Shown piece by piece: positions 17,419 through 24,920 of a DNA stretch of 64,000 bases. The notes below the pieces were generated by a model. The model did not search any database. It had not been told where the DNA came from and saw only the letters and a list, made by a program, of their open reading frames with translations. The first letter of the stretch is position 1. Each line of letters begins with the position of its first letter. Source of the stretch: JAKACA01 sp049510975. Lineage in GTDB: Bacteria > Actinomycetota > Acidimicrobiia > Acidimicrobiales > Bog-793. The position numbers were made by a program, and so were the translations under genes. Where the stretch lies: assembly GCA_049510975.1 (NCBI GenBank), contig JBEKYM010000003.1, positions 124,001 to 188,000 on the forward strand. The letters run 5' to 3'.

Positions 17419-18011
17419 CTGTTGTCCGACTCGTAGGTGACGCACCCGCTTGTCGTGCCGGGCGCGCACAGGGTGAGTGTCAGGGTGGTGACTTCGTAGC
17501 TCCAATCAACCGTGCCGTAGGCGGCGTTGCACGACTCGCCACAGTTCGACGTCTCGGTGTCGAGAGCGAGGGTGTTCCCCTGCGTTCTCCACTGGCCAAA
17601 GGTCTCGACCCCCGCACAGTCGCTGTTCTCCGGGTCCTGCGCGAAGCTGAACGTCCCGTTGGCACCGAAAGAGAACGAGTCGATGTCTTGACACGCGCCC
17701 GTCATCTCACTGCTCTCTTCGACCCAGTTTCCAACCACCGCCTCGTCGAGCGACCCGGTCGGCGCACTCGAGCTCGGGGCGGTGTTGCTCCCAGGCGTCG
17801 TGGTGTCAGTGGAGCCAGGGGGACGGGTGGTCTGGCCCGGGTTGGTGCTTCCTCCTCCCACAGGAGTTGTCCCCGGACCCTTGGAAGGGCCACAACCGGC
17901 CAACACCACGCCTGCGACGATCAGAGCACCCACCGTCCGGGCGTTGAGCCAACGCCTGTGGCACCCTCGTGCCAGGTCACCAAGGCGCGACCCGGGAGTC
18001 CTGTCCCTCAT
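17409..18011 (-). CDS. Lipoprotein with Thr/Pro/Ser linker
   Basis: This 200-residue exported protein has a lipobox IVAGVVLAGC with lipidation Cys40. A flexible linker rich in Thr, Gly, Pro and Ser runs to about residue 90. A small folded C-terminal domain follows (VGNWVEESSEM to LTLCAPGTTSGCVTYES) with six cysteines, probably three disulphides. The domain's beta-strand pattern (GNW, FSFGANGTFSF, GQWRTQGNTLAL) resembles lipocalin-like or META-type domains that follow the same G-x-W pattern. It should be anchored on the outside of the membrane. The function is unknown. Confidence 0.72.
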   Translation of the reverse strand: MRDRTPGSRLGDLARGCHRRWLNARTVGALIVAGVVLAGCGPSKGPGTTPVGGGSTNPGQTTRPPGSTDTTTPGSNTAPSSSAPTGSLDEAVVGNWVEESSEMTGACQDIDSFSFGANGTFSFAQDPENSDCAGVETFGQWRTQGNTLALDTETSNCGESCNAAYGTVDWSYEVTTLTLTLCAPGTTSGCVTYESDNSSS

Positions 18012-18063
18012 CGTTTCCTGCTCTCTCTGAGGCCCGGTGGCAACGCCAACCCACTGCGCCGGT

Positions 18064-18120
18064 CCGGGCGCCGTTTCACGTCAGCCCTTGAGTTCGAGCA
18101 ACTGTATGTGAAACGCCCGG
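18064..18120. repeat. Inverted repeat between divergent genes
   Basis: CCGGGCGCCGTTTCAC (18064-18079) faces GTGAAACGCCCGG (18108-18120). The arms pair over 13 bases apart from a two-base bulge, with a loop of about 28 bases. Because both neighbouring genes point away, it is not a terminator for either. It may be a regulatory or cruciform element. Confidence 0.6.
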
Positions 18121-18199
18121 GATCGGTGACAGCTCCAACCTTGAGAGCGTGGAGCGTCGGACAGGGGTTGAGGGTCGCCGGCTCGACGCGTCGCCGCTT

Positions 18200-18216
18200 G
18201 TGCCATGCGATGGCAC
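18200..18216. promoter_or_regulatory. Palindromic candidate operator GTGCCAT-GCG-ATGGCAC
   Basis: This is a perfect 7+7 inverted repeat with a three-base centre, located 110 bases before the start of the 818-residue secreted protein. Its size and symmetry fit a dimeric repressor site. The regulator is unknown. Confidence 0.5.
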
Positions 18217-18326
18217 AGCCTTGTCACGCCTGAAAAGCGGCGGACTCGATTCCGTCGGAGAGCGGCAGGTGCTCGGGCTACTGGTCTGGCGAGCTCTCGC
18301 GGGCCTCACGGCAAGGGGGAGCGAAC

Positions 18327-20783
18327 GTGTCCATGCTCATCGAGAGGACGATCGGGAGGCCGGGGTCAGGGCGACGAGGGGGACGCCACACGTTGCGCGG
18401 CGACGGCTGGCAGCTGGTGTGGCTTGCCCGGGTGGCTGGTGCCGTCGCCCTGGTCGTGGCGACGCTCCTCATGTCGAGCGGGCCGGCCCTTGCCGCCGAC
18501 TCTGGGGCGAGTCCGGCGTCCGCCCATTCGGCACCGCTGGACACAGTGGGTGCGAGCATGCCGACACCGCCAGGGTTGCCGGCCCGTCCGCGTGGGGTTG
18601 CTCTGCCGAAGGGGGTCCCTGCGCCGGGCACTTCCGTCTCTCCACCTGGTGCCAAGTCCAACTGGTCGGTCCAGCCGACATCCAACACGCCAAACCTGGA
18701 GCCGACCAATCTCAGTTCCGTCTCCTGCACGGCGACCAATGCGTGCGAGGCCGTCGGCGACTACTTCGACGGTGGGAAGCAGCTCACTCTGGCGGAGGGA
18801 TGGAACGGCACGACCTGGTCCGTACAACCGAGCGCCAACCCGAACGCCTCCAACGCTCTGAACGCGGTGTCATGCACCGCTGCCACAGCATGTGAGGCAG
18901 TCGGCTCGATCTACAACGGCGAGGACTCCTACCCTCTGGCCGAGGTTTGGAACGGCGCAGTCTGGACCAGCCAATACATCCCCAACCCGAGCGGCTCTAC
19001 CTACAACGAACTTGAGTCGGTCTCCTGCACGGCGTCCGACGCCTGTATGGCCGTGGGCTACTCCTACATCGACTCGGAGTGGTCCACGTTGGCGGAGGCT
19101 TTGAGCGGGAGCAACTGGACGATTGAGTCCACCCAAAACCCAGGCGACATCAACTACCTGTACGGCGTCTCCTGCACAGCAGCTGATGCCTGCGTCGCCG
19201 TCGGCGACTTCGACTGCTCGTCGTACTGCGGCCTGGTCGAGGTCTGGAACGGGACGAACTGGTCGGACCAGTCCATGCCCAACCCGAGCGGCGTCTCCCT
19301 CACTTTCCTGGACGGCGTCTCCTGCACGGCGACCGATGCTTGTGAGGCGGTGGGTGAGTATTACGTGGGTGAGGACACGGTCACCCTGGCGGAGAGCTGG
19401 AATGGGACGACCTGGTCGGAGCAGTCCACTCCCAATCCGACTGGGGCGACCGGCAATGCCCTCGAAGGCGTGTCGTGCACAGCGACAGACGCCTGTATCG
19501 GCGACGGCTGGTACTCCAACGGTTCGCAGACCTTGCCCTTGGCAGAGGACTGGAACGGGAGCACCTGGATGATCGAGTCCCTCTACGACTCGTTCGGCAA
19601 CTCCGGCCTCTCCGGAGTCTCGTGCTCGTCGGCCAGTGCGTGCCAAGCCGTCGGTAACTATGAAGACGGTGCAGGCGACTACCCGCTCGCATATGTGTGG
19701 AACGGGTCGCAATTGGCCTTCCAGATCGTCCCGAACGGAGCCAGCAGCAGCTCGCTGGCTTCGGTGTCGTGCACGGCGGCCGACGCGTGTGTTGCCGTCG
19801 GATACTCCCTCCCCCTCATCGGCTCCGATTACTCGCCTCTGGCCGAGACCTGGAACGGGACGAGCTGGGCCCTCATGTGGCCGCCCCCGCCCAACCCAAA
19901 CGGCTCCAGCGACACCTACCTCGAGTCGGTCTCCTGTACCACGGGCGGCTGCATGGCCGTCGGGCAGTACTGGAACGGTTCGGCCTACCAGAGCCTGGCC
20001 GAGGATTGGAACGGGAGCAGCTGGACCCTCGAGCCGACCTCCAACCCAGGCAGCAGCACTGAGCTGCTCGGCGTGTCGTGCACGGCGGCCAACGCCTGCG
20101 AGGCCGTCGGTACGTACTCGAATGGTTCCGACTACGACAGCCTGGTTGAAGTGTGGAATGGGACGGCTTGGTCGGACCAGTCCAGTCCCAACCCCGCCAA
20201 ATCGCTCGGCACCTACCTCGACGGGATCTCGTGCACGGCGGCAGGTGGCTGCGAAGCTGTCGGGTCCTACTACAAGGCCTCAGGTGTCTACTACACCCTC
20301 GCCGAGACCTGGAATGGCACCAGTTGGGCGATCCAGTCGAGCCCGAGCCACAAGGGTGCCTCCAGTTTCCTGGGGAAGGTGTCCTGCTCAGCTACCGATG
20401 CTTGTGTGGCCGTCGGTACCTACGACAAGAAAGCTGGAACCGTGCTCACGCTGGCCGAGAGCTGGAACGGCACGAGCTGGGCCATCAACTCCAGTCCCAA
20501 CCCCGGCAAAGCTGGGAGCGCGCTGGACGGGGTCTCCTGCAGCGGGGAGAGTGGCTGCGTGGCCGTCGGCTACTACGACACCGACTCGGGCTCTCAAGCA
20601 CTCGCCGAGTCCTGGAACGGGACGACGTGGGCCTCCAGCCGGACCGCCATTCCTTCCGCCGCGATCGGCAGCTCCCTTGCAGGCGACTGGTGCAACGGCG
20701 TCAGTGCGTGTGTCGCCGTCGGCAGCTACTCCAACATCTCCGGTGTTTCGCTGACGTTGGCCGAGGCAGAAGGCGGGGACTAG
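18327..20783 (+). CDS. Secreted 14-module cysteine-pair repeat protein (WNGT type)
   Basis: This 818-residue protein has a long basic leader and a hydrophobic signal segment (VAGAVALVVATLLMSSGPALA, about residues 36-56). A Pro-rich stretch is followed by 14 modules of about 50 residues. Each module reads VSCTAxxACxAVG, then xLAExWNGTxW, then xxQxxPNPxG. The cysteine pair is the same as in the proteins at 9838 and 42456, but TTDGGxxW is replaced by WNGTxW. The first half-module (NWSVQPTSN) at the N-terminus and the incomplete last one suggest ring closure as in beta-propellers. It starts at GTG after GGGGGAG. The function is unknown; it is cell-surface or secreted. Confidence 0.85.
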   Translation: MSMLIERTIGRPGSGRRGGRHTLRGDGWQLVWLARVAGAVALVVATLLMSSGPALAADSGASPASAHSAPLDTVGASMPTPPGLPARPRGVALPKGVPAPGTSVSPPGAKSNWSVQPTSNTPNLEPTNLSSVSCTATNACEAVGDYFDGGKQLTLAEGWNGTTWSVQPSANPNASNALNAVSCTAATACEAVGSIYNGEDSYPLAEVWNGAVWTSQYIPNPSGSTYNELESVSCTASDACMAVGYSYIDSEWSTLAEALSGSNWTIESTQNPGDINYLYGVSCTAADACVAVGDFDCSSYCGLVEVWNGTNWSDQSMPNPSGVSLTFLDGVSCTATDACEAVGEYYVGEDTVTLAESWNGTTWSEQSTPNPTGATGNALEGVSCTATDACIGDGWYSNGSQTLPLAEDWNGSTWMIESLYDSFGNSGLSGVSCSSASACQAVGNYEDGAGDYPLAYVWNGSQLAFQIVPNGASSSSLASVSCTAADACVAVGYSLPLIGSDYSPLAETWNGTSWALMWPPPPNPNGSSDTYLESVSCTTGGCMAVGQYWNGSAYQSLAEDWNGSSWTLEPTSNPGSSTELLGVSCTAANACEAVGTYSNGSDYDSLVEVWNGTAWSDQSSPNPAKSLGTYLDGISCTAAGGCEAVGSYYKASGVYYTLAETWNGTSWAIQSSPSHKGASSFLGKVSCSATDACVAVGTYDKKAGTVLTLAESWNGTSWAINSSPNPGKAGSALDGVSCSGESGCVAVGYYDTDSGSQALAESWNGTTWASSRTAIPSAAIGSSLAGDWCNGVSACVAVGSYSNISGVSLTLAEAEGGD

Positions 20784-20928
20784 TCCTTGGGGGTCTCGGT
20801 CTCGTCCGGATAGGACCCTTCAGATGGGCGGCGTCGGCAACGATCGCGGCGGGCTTGGGCAGTTGTGGTCCGAGGCGGCCAACGTCAGGGGTCGATTCCG
20901 ATGCTCGGCGTGTGTGGCTGGCGTGTTG

Positions 20929-21001
20929 CTGGCGGGGGAGGGCTCGAACCTCCAACCTCCTGATCCAAAGTCAGGCGTTCTGCCGATTGAACTACCCGCC
21001 A
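20929..21001 (-). tRNA. tRNA-Gln (anticodon TTG)
   Basis: The minus strand folds into a complete cloverleaf. The acceptor TGGCGGG pairs with CCCGCCA, the D arm is GTTC-AATCGGCA-GAAC, and the anticodon stem CCTGA/TCAGG encloses the loop CTTTGGA with anticodon TTG. The T arm is GGAGG-TTCGAGC-CCTCC, followed by discriminator G73, which is characteristic of tRNA-Gln. CCA is not encoded. Confidence 0.95.
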
Positions 21002-21132
21002 AGGTAGGCGTTTTGGGCGACGAGGCCCTCGGGCTGTGACTCCAGCCTGACACAGACGGCAGGCGGTTTGGTCCGCTGCGCCAGGAGGGTGCGAGACGCC
21101 GACAGCGCCGGCCGGTGACGCCCGGCCGGGAG

Positions 21133-21858
21133 TCACCGAGTGGCCGAGATCGTGTGACCGCACGCTCCGCAGTAGACGAGGGTGACGTTGCCCGGGGGCC
21201 GGCGGCGCCCGGATGTTCCGGCGCCCGGTGACGCCACGCTCATCGTCGCCAACACATCGGCCAAACGTTCCCCGCACTTGGGACACAACGGCGGAGCCAG
21301 CACGCGTGTCGGGACGACTTCCCCATCGCCGCGGCTGCCCTCGGAGGACGCCTCCGACGACGGGGTCTCCGGCCCGCCGCTCGAGCCGGGACCACCGCCA
21401 AAGCGGTCCTGATCGAAGAGCCGCTCACGCCCGGCGCGGGCCTCGAGCACCTCGTCGCGGAGCTCGACCAGATCTACGCCCATGTCCGTGAGCACGAGTG
21501 CGGCAACGCCGCTCGCCTGACGGATGATCCCGAGCAGCAGATGCTCCGGGCCGACCTCGAGATCGTCCAGCTGCTCGGCCTCCCGGCTCGCCAAAGTGAG
21601 CACCTGCTTCGCCCGAGCCGTCAGCGGTTGGGCGTTCTCGGAGGCGTCATCTCGACCGCTTCCCGGGCGGGCGACCTGGGTCCGCACCTCGACGGCGACG
21701 ATGCCGTGCTTGGACAGGAGCGGAGCGGCGATCTCGTCGTCGCAGGCGAGCAGACCGAGCAGGATGTGCTCGGTCCCGGTGAACTCGTGACGTAGTCCGG
21801 CCGCCTCCTGCCTGGCGATCGCCAGCACCTTGTCGCTCTCGGCGCTGAGGGCATCCAT
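21133..21858 (-). CDS. Free-standing ClpC-type N-domain protein with C-terminal zinc ribbon
   Basis: This 241-residue protein holds two Clp_N repeats like the N-domain of ClpC: EFTGTEHILLGLLACDDEIA near residue 25 and LEVGPEHLLLGIIRQASGVA near residue 100. An acidic/Ser-rich linker follows (about 155-190), then a C-terminal zinc ribbon with CPKCGERL and YCGACGHT. There is no AAA+ ATPase domain. Free Clp N-domains such as mycobacterial ClpC2 can bind ClpC substrates or arginine-phosphorylated or toxic ligands in place of the unfoldase. The zinc ribbon is unusual and may bind a partner. ATG 21858 is used; a GTG sits one codon upstream. Confidence 0.78.
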   Translation of the reverse strand: MDALSAESDKVLAIARQEAAGLRHEFTGTEHILLGLLACDDEIAAPLLSKHGIVAVEVRTQVARPGSGRDDASENAQPLTARAKQVLTLASREAEQLDDLEVGPEHLLLGIIRQASGVAALVLTDMGVDLVELRDEVLEARAGRERLFDQDRFGGGPGSSGGPETPSSEASSEGSRGDGEVVPTRVLAPPLCPKCGERLADVLATMSVASPGAGTSGRRRPPGNVTLVYCGACGHTISATR

Positions 21859-22049
21859 CACCCCTCGACGCTACCCGTCTGCGCTCGTCTGAGTGTGCCA
21901 ATGAGCTGCCGGGGGTGTTCGACGGTTGGTCGCGGCCGATGTGGCCCGCCGCGCATCGAGATCCAAGACAACGGCCCTCAACAGCAGGAACGGCTGCTCG
22001 TACGGGCCGCCGGCGACTCCCCGCGGACGACGCAGCCCTAAAGACCGGC

Positions 22050-22055
22050 TATCCT
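22050..22055 (+). promoter_or_regulatory. -10 hexamer TATCCT of the bS22 gene
   Basis: TATCCT ends ten bases before the ATG at 22066, and no Shine-Dalgarno sequence is seen between them. A leaderless or nearly leaderless mRNA is likely. Confidence 0.5.
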
Positions 22056-22065
22056 CACCCTCGCC

Positions 22066-22167
22066 ATGGGTTCCCTCATCAAGAAGCGCCGTAAGCGCAT
22101 GCGCAAGAAGAAGCACAAGAAGATGCTGAAGCGCACACGCTGGCAGCGCAGAGCCGCCGGGAAGTAA
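22066..22167 (+). CDS. Small ribosomal protein bS22-like (AURKAIP1/COX24 domain)
   Basis: This 33-residue, extremely basic protein starts MGSLIKKRRKRMRKKKHKK and ends RTRWQRRAAGK. It has the length and pattern of the mycobacterial 30S protein named bS22 (from memory MGSVIKKRRKRM...RRTRVQRR). That protein belongs to the AURKAIP1/COX24 family and sits near the decoding region of the small subunit. The mycobacterial name clashes with the unrelated E. coli Sra protein. The gene stands alone, convergent with ispE, with a -10 hexamer just upstream. Confidence 0.88.
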   Translation: MGSLIKKRRKRMRKKKHKKMLKRTRWQRRAAGK

Positions 22168-22191
22168 CTCCCGGGGGCCTCGGCCGTCGCC

Positions 22192-22962
22192 TCACGACGC
22201 CGGGACCGTGCTCACCAGCTTCACGAGGGCGCTCTCGCCTGCGGTGGAGATGGCCGCTGTCATCCGTAGCTGTACGTCGGCCAGCTCGTCGCGCCCGCCC
22301 TCCAGCCACCACGTGCCGCCGCTGCCGGCGAGCCGCGGGCGCCGGCCGGCCGTCGCCGACACGAGGTCGCGCCACCACTCGAGACGGGGCTCTACGGCGA
22401 GGGCCGCCGGCTCGAGGTCGTTCTCCAGCTCCCCCGCCGGCCCGCCGATCGAATCCCAGGCGGCATAGACCGACGGCGTCGAGATATGGAGCCGGGGAAC
22501 GACGAGCAGCAGATCGGTCTCCTCGAAGGCCAGCGGCTCGACAACCTCGCCAACTCCGCTCACGAGAGCCCTCCCACCGCTCAAGCAGAACGGCACGTCG
22601 GCGCCCAACGAGGCGGCAACGCTCACATCGCTACAGCCACCCCACCGCAGCACAGCGGCCGCGTCCGCCGAGCCACCACCGAGCCCGGCTCCGGCCGGAA
22701 TGCGTTTGCGGAGACGAACACTGGCCGATCGCCCGACGGCTCGCAGGGCGAGCTCGACCAGGTTCGGTCCGGGACCATGTGGCACTCGAGCGGCGGTTCC
22801 GATCCAGTCGACCTCGTCGACGACATCGAGGCCGCCGCCCGGGCCGATCTCGAGCTCGTCCACGAGGCTCACCGTGATCATCTCTGCTTCGAGGAGGTGG
22901 TACCCGTCGGAGCGTCGGCCGACGACGCGCAAGGAGCGGGTGAGTTTTGCGGGCGCCGTCAC
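22192..22962 (-). CDS. ispE: 4-diphosphocytidyl-2-C-methyl-D-erythritol kinase
   Basis: This 256-residue GHMP kinase catalyses the ATP-dependent phosphorylation of CDP-ME in the MEP isoprenoid pathway. The N-terminus APAKLTRSLRVVGRRSDGYH contains the CDP-ME-binding Lys6 and the DGYH motif. The ATP loop is IPAGAGLGGGSADAA (about 88-102), and the third GHMP motif is LAGSGGTWW near the C-terminus. The canonical Asn after AK-I is Thr here. GTG 22962 is chosen because it overlaps the rsmA stop as GTGA; an upstream GTG at 23004 would add an unconserved tail. It is the last gene of the rsmI-metG-tatD-rsmA-ispE operon. dxs of the same pathway lies at 55482. Confidence 0.92.
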   Translation of the reverse strand: MTAPAKLTRSLRVVGRRSDGYHLLEAEMITVSLVDELEIGPGGGLDVVDEVDWIGTAARVPHGPGPNLVELALRAVGRSASVRLRKRIPAGAGLGGGSADAAAVLRWGGCSDVSVAASLGADVPFCLSGGRALVSGVGEVVEPLAFEETDLLLVVPRLHISTPSVYAAWDSIGGPAGELENDLEPAALAVEPRLEWWRDLVSATAGRRPRLAGSGGTWWLEGGRDELADVQLRMTAAISTAGESALVKLVSTVPAS

Positions 22963-23858
22963 GACGCCGGCGTCGCCCCCCCACTGCCGATCTGCCGTAG
23001 ACACCCCGCCAGCTTGCCCCAAGTCTCGACCCCCAGCTCCTCTGGCCGCCGGGTCGAGTCGACACCGGCCGCCGCGAAGACCTCGTCGCTCACGAGGTCG
23101 GCGAGGGATCGTCGCAACATCTTCCTCCGCCCGGAGAAACCCGCCCTCACCAGACGATCGATCTCCTCGAAGCTGGCGACCTCGGGCGGCACCGGCGGCG
23201 CCTGGCGGCGAACGATCTCGACGAGGACGGACTCGACGTTGGGACGGGGCAGAAAGACGTTCGCCGGCACCTTCGCCACGACCCGTGCCGTGGCGAAGTA
23301 GGCCACCCGAACCGTCACAGCGCCATAGACGCGAGACCCGGGAAGCGCAGCGAGCCGTTCGCCCGCCTCCCGCTGGACCATCACGAGCATGCGGGAGATG
23401 GCGGGCACGCCGGCGAGGAGATCGGCCACGAGCGGCGTAGCGATGTTGTACGGGAGGTTGGCGACGAGCACCCACGGCCGAGGATCGCCGTCGGCATCGC
23501 CGGCATCGCCGGCTTTGCCGGCACCGAGCAGCTCACTCCAGTCACAGGCCATGGCGTCGGCCCGTACGACCGTGACGCCGAGCGGCTCGACGAGGGAGCG
23601 CAGGACGGGCTCGAGGTAGCGATCGATCTCGACGGCGAGCACTTCGGCCCCCGTTGCCGCCAGGGCGAAAGTGAGCGAGCCGAGGCCGGCGCCGATCTCG
23701 ACGACGCGATCGCCCGGTCCGACGGCGGCGAGGCGTGCGACTCGCTCGACGACGTTGGGGTCGACGACGAAGTTCTGCCCGAGAGCTCGCGACGGTGAGA
23801 TGCCGTGATCGGCGAGCAGAGCGACGATCTCCGCCCGTCCGGGCGGTCGCCGGCTCAC
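22959..23858 (-). CDS. rsmA: 16S rRNA (adenine1518/1519-N6)-dimethyltransferase
   Basis: This 299-residue KsgA-type enzyme dimethylates two adenosines at the 3' end of 16S rRNA, a late step of 30S assembly. It has the SRALGQNFVVD N-terminus, SAM motif I VVEIGAGLGSLT (about 52-63), AVEIDR after beta-2, the catalytic NLPYN (134-138), and a C-terminal helical domain with FSGRRKMLRRSL. A Gly/Ala/Asp-rich insert at about 112-124 (GAGKAGDAGDADGD) is encoded by short GCCGGCATC-like repeats. It starts at GTG; the stop overlaps ispE, so the two are coupled. Confidence 0.95.
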   Translation of the reverse strand: MSRRPPGRAEIVALLADHGISPSRALGQNFVVDPNVVERVARLAAVGPGDRVVEIGAGLGSLTFALAATGAEVLAVEIDRYLEPVLRSLVEPLGVTVVRADAMACDWSELLGAGKAGDAGDADGDPRPWVLVANLPYNIATPLVADLLAGVPAISRMLVMVQREAGERLAALPGSRVYGAVTVRVAYFATARVVAKVPANVFLPRPNVESVLVEIVRRQAPPVPPEVASFEEIDRLVRAGFSGRRKMLRRSLADLVSDEVFAAAGVDSTRRPEELGVETWGKLAGCLRQIGSGGATPAS

Positions 23859-23921
23859 GAGGAGCCCGCCGTCATTCGCCCGCCGGCCGGGTGGCCGGCG
23901 CCGTCGGGTTGGCTCGCCAGC

Positions 23922-24920
23922 TCAACCGTGCAGGTCGAACACCACGGCGGCGTTGGACGTCGACGCCTGCGCCACATCGGCGTCTTCCAAACCTTTGAGA
24001 GTGGCGATCTGGGCACCGACGAGGGGAACGTACGACGGCTCGTTCGGCTTGCCCCGGTGAGGAACCGGCGTCAGAAACGGCGAATCCGTCTCGACAAGCA
24101 GCCTGTCGAGCGGGCACACCGTTGCCGCCGCCCGAACCGCCGCCGCGCTCGGAAACGTGACGATCCCACTGAAGGACAAGTAGGCGCCACGCTTCAAGCA
24201 GGCTTGCGCCTCCTCGGTCCCGCCGGTGAAACAGTGAAACACCAGCCGCGGGGGCAGCCCCTCCTTGTCGAGGATCGAGAACGTGTCCTCCCACGCCTCC
24301 CGCGTGTGGATCACAAGCGCCAGGCTGTACTGGTGGGCGAAGGCGATCTGAGCCGCGAACGCCTCCCGCTGCATCGGCCGAGGCGAGTGGTCGTAGTGGT
24401 AATCGAGACCGCACTCCCCCACCGCCACGACCCGGGACGCCGCCAGTCCCGACGCCGACAGCTCGCGCAGGAACCGGCCCACGCCACCGATGCCCGTGCT
24501 GGCGTCGTGCGGGTGCAGGCCGACCGTCGACCACACCTCGACGGGCGGAGCACCGGAGCCGGTGAGACGAGCGGCGGCGGCGGCCGCTTCGCGCGACGTC
24601 GTCTCGTCCGTGCCGACAAAGACCATCCGCCGAGCCCCCGTCTCCCTGCTCCGCTCGAGGACGCTTTCGACATCGTCGGACGACTGCAAGTGGCAGTGGC
24701 TGTCGGTCCAGAGCGGCAGCCCAGCAAGACGATCGACGCGCTCGGCCTCCAGTCGCTCGGCCTCGAGCCGCTCGCCCTCCAAGCGGGCCGCTTGCAGCCG
24801 GTCCGCCAGCTCGGCGCCGATGTCGGGCTGGCCGGGGAAGCCGGCATTGCTCGGCGAAGCTTGCTCCGCCTCCGCTTCGCGACGGCGACGACCACCGAAG
24901 AGACGTCCGAGTCCGCTCAT
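23922..24920 (-). CDS. TatD family metal-dependent hydrolase with N-terminal extension
   Basis: This 332-residue protein has the TatD/YcfH TIM-barrel. The metal motif is DSHCHL (His75, His77), then VGLHPHD, VGECGLDYHYD, LVIHTREA, VFHCFTGG and the final VETDSPFLTPVPHRG. Family members are 3'-5' DNA exonucleases or D-aminoacyl-tRNA-related hydrolases. The first 68 residues are not part of the family: a basic start (GRLFGGRRRR) and an Ala/Glu/Arg coiled coil (LEGERLEAERLEAER). ATG 24920 overlaps the metG stop as ATGA, which fixes the start. Confidence 0.9.
   Translation of the reverse strand: MSGLGRLFGGRRRREAEAEQASPSNAGFPGQPDIGAELADRLQAARLEGERLEAERLEAERVDRLAGLPLWTDSHCHLQSSDDVESVLERSRETGARRMVFVGTDETTSREAAAAAARLTGSGAPPVEVWSTVGLHPHDASTGIGGVGRFLRELSASGLAASRVVAVGECGLDYHYDHSPRPMQREAFAAQIAFAHQYSLALVIHTREAWEDTFSILDKEGLPPRLVFHCFTGGTEEAQACLKRGAYLSFSGIVTFPSAAAVRAAATVCPLDRLLVETDSPFLTPVPHRGKPNEPSYVPLVGAQIATLKGLEDADVAQASTSNAAVVFDLHG

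Larger units (their letters stand above)
18012..18326. other. Divergent intergenic region with two symmetric elements
   Basis: This 315-base region separates a lipoprotein gene (minus) from a large secreted-protein gene (plus). No gene is seen. It holds a long inverted repeat (18064-18120) and a perfect 17-base palindrome (18200-18216), listed separately. Confidence 0.7.

Noticed and set aside
23004..23475. An earlier start for ispE
   Set aside because: The extra residues overlap rsmA and are unconserved; GTG 22962 gives the standard N-terminus and a four-base overlap.
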